A stretch of 16,441 nucleotides of DNA from OMOG01 sp041485845 (GTDB taxonomy: Bacteria > Acidobacteriota > Terriglobia > Bryobacterales > Bryobacteraceae). Numbering within the stretch: the first letter of the stretch is position 1; every line of letters begins with the position of its first letter. The notes under the pieces were generated by a model. It saw only the letters and a list, made by a program, of their open reading frames with translations, had not been told where the DNA came from and ran no database searches. The position numbers and the translations under genes are program-made. Positions 6,221 through 12,076 of the stretch are shown one piece after another. The DNA is taken from positions 1-16,441 of the forward strand of contig JBGPKH010000139.1 of NCBI GenBank assembly GCA_041485845.1, written 5' to 3'.

Positions 6221-7714
6221 GCCTTTCCCGTATCCATAGCCTCTGAGCACGTCTCTCGCCACCTCACGATCGTCGAACGCGATGGTCTTGTCCTTTAGAA
6301 CCTGGTACGGCTCGTGACCCTTGCCCGCCAGAATCACGATGTCGCCTTCCCGCGCCTCTTTCAGCGCGCGGCCGATGGCCGTGGCGCGGTCGGGCTCCAC
6401 AATGTGCGGCACGTCCTTTCGCCGGATTCCCACCCGCGCGTCGTTCATGATTGACAGAGGGTCCTCGGACCGCGGGTTGTCGCTGGTCAGGACCACAAAA
6501 TCGCTGGCTTCCGCCGCCGCCTGCCCCATCAACGGCCGCTTGGCCCGGTCACGGTCTCCGCCGCAGCCGAACAGGGTGATCACGCGCTTGGGATTCAATC
6601 CCCGGGCTACCGCGATCACGTTGCGCAGCGCGTCGTCGGTGTGGGCATAGTCCACCACCACGACAAACGGCTGTCCCTCGTCGACGCGTTCGAAGCGGCC
6701 GGGGACGGCGCCGAGCTGCGCGATGCCGCGCGCGATAGTGTCCGGCGCGATGCCATACGTAAGGCCCGTGGCGCACGCCGTGAGAATGTTGTACACGTTG
6801 ATCTTTCCGATGAGCGGCGATTCCACCGCAAACCGCAGCTTGCCGTACTGCGCTTCGAACCGCAGGCCCTGAAACCCCGAGGAGATGTGGCGCGCGCGCA
6901 GGTCCGCCTCCTGCCCAAGGCCATACCACAGAATCTCGGTCTTGGGATGCACTTTGAGGCGGCGCGAATACTCGTCGTCGCGATTCAGCACGGCGAACGG
7001 GGGCGGCGGTGCGCCGGCGCTTTCAAAAAGCACCTGCTTGGCCGCGAAATAAGCGTCCATGGTGCCGTGAAAATCTAGGTGGTCGCGCGTCAGGTTGGTG
7101 AAAACGGCGGTGTGGAAATGAAGCCCGTACACCCGGCCGAGGGCCAGAGCGTGGGAGGAGACCTCCATGGTCGCGTGCGTGCCGCCGGCGCGCTCCAACT
7201 CCGCAAACAGCCGGACCAACTCGAGCGACTCCGGCGTGGTGTTCACGGCCGGCAGGATTCGCCCGGCCAGATGGTATTCAATGGTGCCGATCAACGCCGT
7301 GGTGTGCCCCGCGGCGCGGAACACCGAGTCGATCAGGTAGGAACTGGTGGTCTTGCCGTTGGTGCCGGTGATGGCGGTGAGGCGTACGCGCTCGTCCGGC
7401 TTGCCGTAGAAATTGCGCGCTGCCAGCGCCAGCGCCTGGCGTCCGTGCCCGACTAGAATCCAGGGGGCGGTGAAGAGGTACCCGCCCCCTGTCCCCGGAG
7501 CCTCCGATTCGCTCGCCACTGCCACGGCGCCGCGCGCCTCCGCGTCTTGGACAAACTGGCGTCCGTCGGCGTGGCTGCCGGGAAAAGCAAAAAAAAGAAA
7601 ATTGGGCCCGACCCTGCGGGAATCGTACTCCAGGCCGTCAATCGGGATATCGGCAAGCTCCGCCGGGAGTGGCCGTTTCAGCCGGATGCCCGACAGTATC
7701 TCGCCTAACTTCAT
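6212..7714 (-). CDS. murE: MurE, UDP-MurNAc-L-Ala-D-Glu:meso-diaminopimelate ligase
   Basis: MurE adds the third stem-peptide residue in the cytoplasm. The DNPR motif at residues 412-415 (TSDNPRSEDP) is the signature of meso-diaminopimelate enzymes, so the cell wall is probably of DAP type, as expected for a Gram-negative cell. The 500-residue protein has the P-loop GTNGKTT at 117-123, TTPESLELVR at 159-168, MEVSSHAL at 183-190, the carbamylated-lysine region AYFAAKQVLF (Lys226), DYAHTDDAL at 355-363, GCGGDRDRAKRPLMG at 383-397, and GKGHEPYQ at 464-471. The ATG at 7714 begins a normal N terminus. Two oddities: a Gly-rich stretch at 73-79 over a 10-bp palindrome, and a C-terminal GKGGG plus stop formed by the G-tract repeat. 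A 150-nt spacer with a large hairpin separates it from ftsI. Confidence 0.97.
   Translation of the reverse strand: MKLGEILSGIRLKRPLPAELADIPIDGLEYDSRRVGPNFLFFAFPGSHADGRQFVQDAEARGAVAVASESEAPGTGGGYLFTAPWILVGHGRQALALAARNFYGKPDERVRLTAITGTNGKTTSSYLIDSVFRAAGHTTALIGTIEYHLAGRILPAVNTTPESLELVRLFAELERAGGTHATMEVSSHALALGRVYGLHFHTAVFTNLTRDHLDFHGTMDAYFAAKQVLFESAGAPPPPFAVLNRDDEYSRRLKVHPKTEILWYGLGQEADLRARHISSGFQGLRFEAQYGKLRFAVESPLIGKINVYNILTACATGLTYGIAPDTIARGIAQLGAVPGRFERVDEGQPFVVVVDYAHTDDALRNVIAVARGLNPKRVITLFGCGGDRDRAKRPLMGQAAAEASDFVVLTSDNPRSEDPLSIMNDARVGIRRKDVPHIVEPDRATAIGRALKEAREGDIVILAGKGHEPYQVLKDKTIAFDDREVARDVLRGYGYGKGGG
7461..7491. repeat. GC-rich palindrome inside murE
   Basis: CAGGGGGCGG (7461-7470) and CCGCCCCCTG (7482-7491) are perfect 10-bp inverted arms with an 11-nt loop. 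They lie within the coding region for residues 74-85 of murE. The adjoining 7492-7520 region (GTCCCCGGAGCCTCC, then TCGCTCGC) resembles the inner part of the family-2 arms. It may be an old in-frame repeat insertion or chance in GC-rich coding DNA. Confidence 0.45.
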
Positions 7715-7729
7715 GTATGCCCATCAAAG

Positions 7730-7857
7730 GCGGGGGCCAGGGATCGGGGGCTGGGGGTCAAGGGGTTGTGAGCGAAGCGAGCCACATTCCACTCAACCCC
7801 CGACCCCAGCCCCCCCGCGCTTTGGCGAGCCTCGCGCTTGGCGAGCCTGGCCCCCGC
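7730..7857. repeat. Cargo-less family-2 hairpin between ftsI and murE
   Basis: The element is bounded by perfect 12-bp inverted ends, GCGGGGGCCAGG (7730-7741) and CCTGGCCCCCGC (7846-7857). Inside, G-rich 7746-7768 pairs with C-rich 7792-7816 (about 20 of 23 positions), around AGCGAAGCGAGC. A near-direct repeat, TTGGCGAGCCT, occurs twice at 7822-7848. The order G-tracts, GCTCGCTTCGCTC, C-tracts on the coding strand matches the arms around the four-helix-bundle gene, but without any gene. It nearly fills the 150-nt spacer, which is otherwise empty. Confidence 0.8.
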
Positions 7858-7864
7858 TTCACCG

Positions 7865-9847
7865 TTACCGCGAAAACTGTACTCGAATCCGTTCTCCCAG
7901 CCGCAACACCGCACCCGCCGGCGGAACCTGTATGCGGGCCACCCCGCTTCCGTCCGGCAACACGGTCAATCCCTTCGCCGCAGCCTCCGCCAGCACCGCG
8001 CGCATGGTCTTACCCTTAAAATCCGGGACTCTCGGAAGGCCGGGACTTGGGCTTGCCTGCGCCTCGTCGTCATCCGCGTCCTCCAGAATGTTCGGCTCAT
8101 CGGCAGCGGAGTCCGTGTCCGCAAGGTCGTCCAGATCCTCATTCCTGGCCACCAGCGTCTTGGGCAACTCATCGGGAATGTCTTTGGGCACATCCAGCAC
8201 GCGTAGCGCTTCGGTGGCCACCGCATGGAATACCGGCGCCGCGACTACCCCGCCGAATCCGCCTTCGCCGCGCGTCCCGTTCAATGTCACCACCACCACG
8301 ATGGACGGATTGGTGACGGGCGCGAAGCCCATGAACGTGCCGTTATAAGTATGGGTATAATGTTTGGCTGCAAAATCGAAAATCTGGGCCGAGCCGGTCT
8401 TGCCGCCGACCGAGTACCCGGCCAGCCGCGCCCGTCTTCCGGTGCCCTGCGGGTTGACGACTACCCCTTCCATCATCTGGCGCATGGTGAAGGCGCTCTC
8501 CGGCCGGAGGATGCGAACCGGCGCCGCGCGCGGGATGCTCTGGCCGCCCTTCTTCAACACCAGTCGCGGTCTCACCAGGAGCCCACCGTTGGCGATCGCC
8601 GAACCCGCCTGCGCCAGTTGCAGGGTGGTGACACTGACCTCCTGCCCCATCGAAACCGAAGCCAATGAGGTCTTTCCCCAGTGGGCCAGTTTGCGCAGCT
8701 TGCCGGGCGATTCCGCGGGCAGTTGGATGCCGCTCCTCTGCCCAAAACCGAACTGCCGCATGTAGTCGTACATGTTCTGCTGCCCGACCCGGAAGCCGAC
8801 TTCGATGGCGCCGATATTGCTCGAACGCGCCAGCACCATGGCCATCGGAATGATTCCGATCCCGCCGTGCGAATCGTGAATCACCCGCCCGGGCAGCGAG
8901 AGGACTCCGCCGTGGCAGTTGATGGGGCTGTCGGGTGTGAGCCTGGTGGTTTCGAGCGCGGCCGAAAGCGTGATCACTTTGAAAACCGACCCCGGCTCGA
9001 ACGGCACCGATACGGCATGGTTTTGCCGCGCGAAATCGTCGCCCGGCCCAGGAGGCAAATTGGGATCGTACGCCGGGTAACTGGCCAGCGCCAGGACGTC
9101 GCCGGTGTTGGGGTTCATCACCACCACGCTGCCGCTGACCGCGTGGTGAGCGACGACCGCCGTGGCGAGCTCGCGCTCGGCCACAAATTGTATGCGCTCG
9201 TCGATGGTGAGGGTGATCGGGATTCCGGGACGCCCCTCCGTATCCAACTGCGATTCGATGCCGCGGCGTTTGACGTCCGTGAGCAGACGCATCTCGCCGG
9301 GCTTGCCGCGCAGCTCGGCATCCAGCGCCTTTTCGATCCCCGCGTTGCCCTTCTCTTCGAAATCCACCGAGCCGAGCACGTGCGCGGCGAGGGCGCCATG
9401 CGGGTAGTGCCGCTGCCCCTCCTTCTGAATGGCGATCCATTCCAGGTGCATGCCGCGCAGCTCCTGGCCTTCTTCGTACGCGATCTTGCGCTTCACCCAC
9501 AAGAAGCCGCGATGGTTCTCACAGGCGAGCTTCATGGTTCCGTACAACTCGGCGCGGTCGAGGCGTAGCGCGCGCGCCAGGAGGCCGGCGGCGAATTCCA
9601 GGTTGGGCACCTTCAGGGGATTGACGTATACCGATTCCGACGGCACGCTCATCGCCATGGGCCGTCCCGTGCGGTCGAAGATCGTGCCGCGGGGAGCCGG
9701 AACTTCAATCACCAGTTCCTGGCGTGCCCGCGCCAGCCTGGCATACCGCTGGTGATGCATCACCTGCAGCGAGACCAGTTGCAGAAAGATGGCTGCGCCC
9801 CAAAAGAGGAAGATCCTGACCAGCCATGTTAAGCGTCGATCCACCAT
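7865..9847 (-). CDS. ftsI: FtsI (PBP3-like) septal transpeptidase with C-terminal PASTA domain
   Basis: This is a class B penicillin-binding protein that cross-links septal peptidoglycan with FtsW. The 660-residue product has one N-terminal membrane anchor (about 8-30), a dimerisation domain starting at ARGTIFDRTGRPMA-type sequence (residues 51-66), and a transpeptidase domain with the active-site Ser287 in GSVFK (286-290), SSN at 342-344 and KTGS at 483-486. A highly acidic linker (about 568-596) leads to a single PASTA domain (about 605-660, VPDFKGKTMRAVLAEAAAKG). The ATG at 9847-9845 (MVDRRLTWLVRIF) is preferred; the open frame reaches 9979, but that extension is read from a palindromic repeat. 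PASTA is usual in FtsI/SpoVD types of Gram-positives and some other phyla, not in E. coli. Flanked by repeats on both sides (132 and 150 nt). Confidence 0.95.
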   Translation of the reverse strand: MVDRRLTWLVRIFLFWGAAIFLQLVSLQVMHHQRYARLARARQELVIEVPAPRGTIFDRTGRPMAMSVPSESVYVNPLKVPNLEFAAGLLARALRLDRAELYGTMKLACENHRGFLWVKRKIAYEEGQELRGMHLEWIAIQKEGQRHYPHGALAAHVLGSVDFEEKGNAGIEKALDAELRGKPGEMRLLTDVKRRGIESQLDTEGRPGIPITLTIDERIQFVAERELATAVVAHHAVSGSVVVMNPNTGDVLALASYPAYDPNLPPGPGDDFARQNHAVSVPFEPGSVFKVITLSAALETTRLTPDSPINCHGGVLSLPGRVIHDSHGGIGIIPMAMVLARSSNIGAIEVGFRVGQQNMYDYMRQFGFGQRSGIQLPAESPGKLRKLAHWGKTSLASVSMGQEVSVTTLQLAQAGSAIANGGLLVRPRLVLKKGGQSIPRAAPVRILRPESAFTMRQMMEGVVVNPQGTGRRARLAGYSVGGKTGSAQIFDFAAKHYTHTYNGTFMGFAPVTNPSIVVVVTLNGTRGEGGFGGVVAAPVFHAVATEALRVLDVPKDIPDELPKTLVARNEDLDDLADTDSAADEPNILEDADDDEAQASPSPGLPRVPDFKGKTMRAVLAEAAAKGLTVLPDGSGVARIQVPPAGAVLRLGERIRVQFSR

Positions 9848-9863
9848 TACATCAGCTTTCGGC

Positions 9864-9979
9864 TTGTGGGGCAGGTTGACAACCTGCGGCGGGTTGGTAA
9901 CCCGCCTGCGAACTCTTGCAGACCGGGCCGTCCAGCGCCGGTTGCCAACCGGCGCGCAGGATGCCATCCTGCCCCACAA
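9864..9979. repeat. REP-like element of four palindromes with 12-bp inverted ends, between ftsL and ftsI
   Basis: The ends TTGTGGGGCAGG (9864-9875) and CCTGCCCCACAA (9968-9979) are perfect inverted repeats. Within lie four hairpins: GCAGGTTGACAACCTGC (9871-9887), GGCGGGTT/AACCCGCC (9888-9906), GCGCCGGTT/AACCGGCGC (9935-9955) and GCAGGAT/ATCCTGC (9956-9972). All have a loop of one to three bases at the centre. The right end touches the ftsL stop codon with no gap. The first palindrome is identical to that at 3599-3615. The element fills nearly all of the 132-nt spacer and is non-coding. Confidence 0.88.
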
Positions 9980-10471
9980 CTACTTCACCATCGCGACGGC
10001 CCCATCCGATTTTCCATCCAGGTGATATACCTGGCCGTTCGCAGGCGTCACCAGATTATGCTTTTGGGCTAGCTTTTCCAGACGGTCGGGGCTCAGAAGC
10101 CTGGCTTCCTCCAGGTCCAGCGCGCGCCGCTCGTCGATCAGCTTGCGTTCCTCGGCGCGAAGCGCTTCCAGCTTGTATCCGGCAAGAGTGTTCGCCACGC
10201 TGGGAACCAGCGCGCCGGTTAGCAGCGCGACGATCGCGGCGGCCGCGCCGATGGCCGACCAGCACGCGCCGTGGGCCTTCGGATCGGCCTCGCGCACCAG
10301 GCGTGAGTTGTCGATTTTCTTGCAATAGAAGAACACGTCTTCCATGGGGAAAAGGCGCAGTTCGTATTGGTCCCGCGCGGTGCGCACCGAAACCGCCGTA
10401 CGCATGGTCTCGGTACCCATAGGGATCCCCGCTGCCCCCGTCCTCCTCAAAAATGCCGGCATTGTGGCCAT
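9980..10471 (-). CDS. ftsL: FtsL-like divisome protein
   Basis: The 163-residue product has a basic N-terminal region of about 70 residues, one membrane segment (about 71-93), then a short coiled coil (GYKLEALRAEERKLIDERRA and on) that ends in LLSPDRLEKLAQKHNLVTPA (125-144). That architecture and the SPxRLExxA ending are typical of FtsL/DivIC. FtsL joins FtsB and FtsQ and helps activate FtsW/FtsI. The position between rsmH and ftsI is the standard place for ftsL. The sequence is poorly conserved in this family, so the call rests on architecture and context. The ATG at 10471 lies 19 nt after the rsmH stop with AAAGG upstream; ATGs at residues 18, 23 and 43 are possible later starts, and the long cytoplasmic tail makes a later start plausible. 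Its stop abuts a palindromic repeat. Confidence 0.85.
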   Translation of the reverse strand: MATMPAFLRRTGAAGIPMGTETMRTAVSVRTARDQYELRLFPMEDVFFYCKKIDNSRLVREADPKAHGACWSAIGAAAAIVALLTGALVPSVANTLAGYKLEALRAEERKLIDERRALDLEEARLLSPDRLEKLAQKHNLVTPANGQVYHLDGKSDGAVAMVK

Positions 10472-10490
10472 GATTGTTTTCGTTGCCTTT

Positions 10491-11351
10491 CTACGTCGCT
10501 TCCAGCGCGCGCAACTTTGCGCTGCGCGACGCTGCGTTGTGCGCCGCCTCTTCTTCGCTCGGCTGAAGCGGGTGTTTCGTCAGAATGGTGGCACGCCCGT
10601 CCCGGCCCAGCGCCTTGAAACTCTCTTTCACCTTCCGGTCGTCGATGGACATGAAACTGATTACAACCATTCGCCCTCCGCTCTTCAGCAGCCCGGGCCC
10701 AATCTGGAGTAAACGATCCAATTCCCCCGATTCGTCATTGACCGCCATCCGCAGCGCCATGAAGGTTTTCGTGGCGGGGTGCAGACGTCCCGTCCTGGGC
10801 ACGGCCCGTAACACTACATCGGCCAGATGGAGTGTACTCCGTATGGGCCGCGCCCGGACGATTGCTCTGGCTACTTTCCGCGCCCTCCTCTCTTCGCCGA
10901 GCTGAAATATCAGATCGGCGAGTGCTTTTTCGTTGGTATAGTTGACGAGATCGGCCGCCGTCATGCCCGTGGTTTGATCCATGCGCATGTCGAGGGGCCC
11001 ATCCGCCATAAACGAAAACCCTCTGCCCGGTTCGGTGAGCTGATACCGGCTCACACCCAGGTCTGCTAATATCCCGTCCAGTTTTTCGAAACCCGATTCC
11101 GCCACCGCTTCCGCCAGCGTGGCGAACGAACCATGATGAAACCGTATCCTGGCGTGCCACGCGGCGGTATTGCCCCGCGCCATCTCGAGCGACTCCGCAT
11201 CCCGGTCGTTGGCAATGACCATCCCGGTGGTGAGCCGCTGCGCGATGAGAGTAGTGTGGCCTCCCATGCCCGCCGTCGCATCCAGGTAGATCCCGTCGGA
11301 ACGCACCGCCAGCAGCGAGAGCGCTTCGCCGGGCATGACCGAGACGTGCAT
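10491..11351 (-). CDS. rsmH: RsmH, 16S rRNA m4C1402 methyltransferase
   Basis: RsmH (formerly MraW) methylates N4 of C1402 in the decoding centre of 16S rRNA with S-adenosylmethionine. The 286-residue product begins with HVSVMPGEALSLL, has the SAM-binding loop DATAGMGGHTT at 24-34, the segment DGILADLGVSRYQLTEPGRG typical of the family (about 94-113), and GPLDMRMDQTTGMTAADLVN soon after. It ends with the HPLxPSxxE and SRSAKLRALE pattern of RsmH. Some of the family are slightly longer (E. coli 313). It starts 6 nt after the mraZ stop and is the second gene of the cluster, as in most bacteria. Nothing odd was seen. Confidence 0.97.
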   Translation of the reverse strand: MHVSVMPGEALSLLAVRSDGIYLDATAGMGGHTTLIAQRLTTGMVIANDRDAESLEMARGNTAAWHARIRFHHGSFATLAEAVAESGFEKLDGILADLGVSRYQLTEPGRGFSFMADGPLDMRMDQTTGMTAADLVNYTNEKALADLIFQLGEERRARKVARAIVRARPIRSTLHLADVVLRAVPRTGRLHPATKTFMALRMAVNDESGELDRLLQIGPGLLKSGGRMVVISFMSIDDRKVKESFKALGRDGRATILTKHPLQPSEEEAAHNAASRSAKLRALEAT

Positions 11352-11357
11352 ACGGCA

Positions 11358-11837
11358 TCAATTTAGCCCCGCCGCCTCCGCCTTCATGAGATCCTCAGGC
11401 GTCAGTTGCGTGGCCTCGCTCTTGCGGTCGTCGTAGATCTTCGCGCTCAGGACCTCGATTCGCCCCTTGTACGCATACAACCGTAACGGCTGTTCCTCGA
11501 TGCCCAGTTCCCGCCGCAGTTCCGGTGGAAATACAATCCGGCCTTGCCCGTCCATCTCCGTCTCGCCACCCAGGTCGGCCGCATTGAACGCCAGAATCCG
11601 TGCTATCCTCGGATCGTCGCGATAGGCTTCGAAAGACCTTTCTTTCTCCCGCCATGTCGCCATCGGATAAATCTGAGCTATGCGACGGTCGAGCGAAGTA
11701 ATGTACAGCTTTTTCTCCCGCAGGGAGTTGAAAAACGCCTGGAAGTCCGCCGGCAATTTTATGCGGCCCCTATCGTCAAGCCTCGCGTTATACATTCCGC
11801 GCGGTATTTCGACTCGAGGGAGTGCTGATTCGTCCAT
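11358..11837 (-). CDS. mraZ: MraZ, transcriptional regulator of the dcw operon
   Basis: MraZ is a DNA-binding protein with two tandem AbrB/SpoVT-like halves that assembles into rings and binds direct repeats upstream of its own gene. The 159-residue product shows both DxxGR motifs: DDRGRIKLPADF from residue 21 and DGQGRIVFPPELR from residue 96. The tail (about 135-159) is charged. The ATG at 11837-11835 gives 14 residues ahead of GMYNARLDD; homology starts near IPRG, so this start is favoured over the internal Met15. It is the first gene of the cluster, with a candidate promoter and four 10-bp-spaced boxes directly upstream, so autoregulation is likely. The ribosome binding site is weak and overlaps the last box. 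Confidence 0.96.
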   Translation of the reverse strand: MDESALPRVEIPRGMYNARLDDRGRIKLPADFQAFFNSLREKKLYITSLDRRIAQIYPMATWREKERSFEAYRDDPRIARILAFNAADLGGETEMDGQGRIVFPPELRRELGIEEQPLRLYAYKGRIEVLSAKIYDDRKSEATQLTPEDLMKAEAAGLN

Positions 11838-11844
11838 TTCTTAG

Positions 11845-11877
11845 CCCGCTAAGTCCCGTGCGCTCCCGCTGGGTCCA
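11845..11877 (-). promoter_or_regulatory. Candidate MraZ operator: four boxes with 10-bp period
   Basis: On the coding strand the triplets TGG (11877-11875), GGG (11867-11865), GGG (11857-11855) and GGG (11847-11845) recur exactly every 10 bases. The last three lie in RCGGG boxes separated by 5 nt (GCGGG, ACGGG, GCGGG). E. coli MraZ is known to bind TGGGN repeats separated by 5 nt upstream of mraZ, so period and placement match although the box is CGGG rather than TGGG. The sites lie 8-40 nt before the mraZ ATG and downstream of the candidate promoter. Confidence 0.6.
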
Positions 11878-11893
11878 TTTTTGGCCACAACCC

Positions 11894-11922
11894 ATAGTGG
11901 CATGACGTCTGATGTAAATCAA
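11894..11922 (-). promoter_or_regulatory. Candidate sigma-70-type promoter of the dcw cluster
   Basis: On the minus strand TTGATT (11922-11917) and CACTAT (11899-11894) are separated by 17 nt. The -35 matches TTGACA in four of six positions; the -10 is weak (three of six, with the key A and T kept). It points at mraZ and lies just upstream of the repeated boxes. The rest of 11923-12020 is AT-richer than its surroundings and shows no other feature. Confidence 0.4.
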
Positions 11923-12020
11923 GAACTTTTTAGGGGAACTTGCTGATTTGTACGGAGTTATGCTCACACTAGCAGATCTACACCGATCGCGAAACACACC
12001 ACCTATTGATTTTGAGGCGA

Positions 12021-12064
12021 ATAAAAGACGAAAGAGACGGAGGCTGAAGATATCTCCAGCCTCC
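12021..12064 (-). terminator. Intrinsic terminator after the Ig-repeat protein gene
   Basis: GGAGGCTG (12064-12057 on the minus strand) and CAGCCTCC (12046-12039) form a perfect 8-bp stem around a 10-nt loop. A pyrimidine-rich run (GTCTCTTTCGTCTTTTATT) follows. It starts 12 nt after the stop at 12077 and insulates the dcw promoter from the upstream gene. The T-run is interrupted. Confidence 0.75.
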
Positions 12065-12076
12065 TAAGGAGAAGTA

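Noticed and set aside
6172..6267. N-terminal extension of MurF into murE
   Set aside because: It reads through the G-tract repeat and the murE end in another frame; MTLDLQEVARAMGA is the natural start.
9848..9979. 44-residue N-terminal extension of FtsI
   Set aside because: It is translated entirely from the palindromic repeat and short flank; a normal FtsI start with a membrane anchor follows at 9847.
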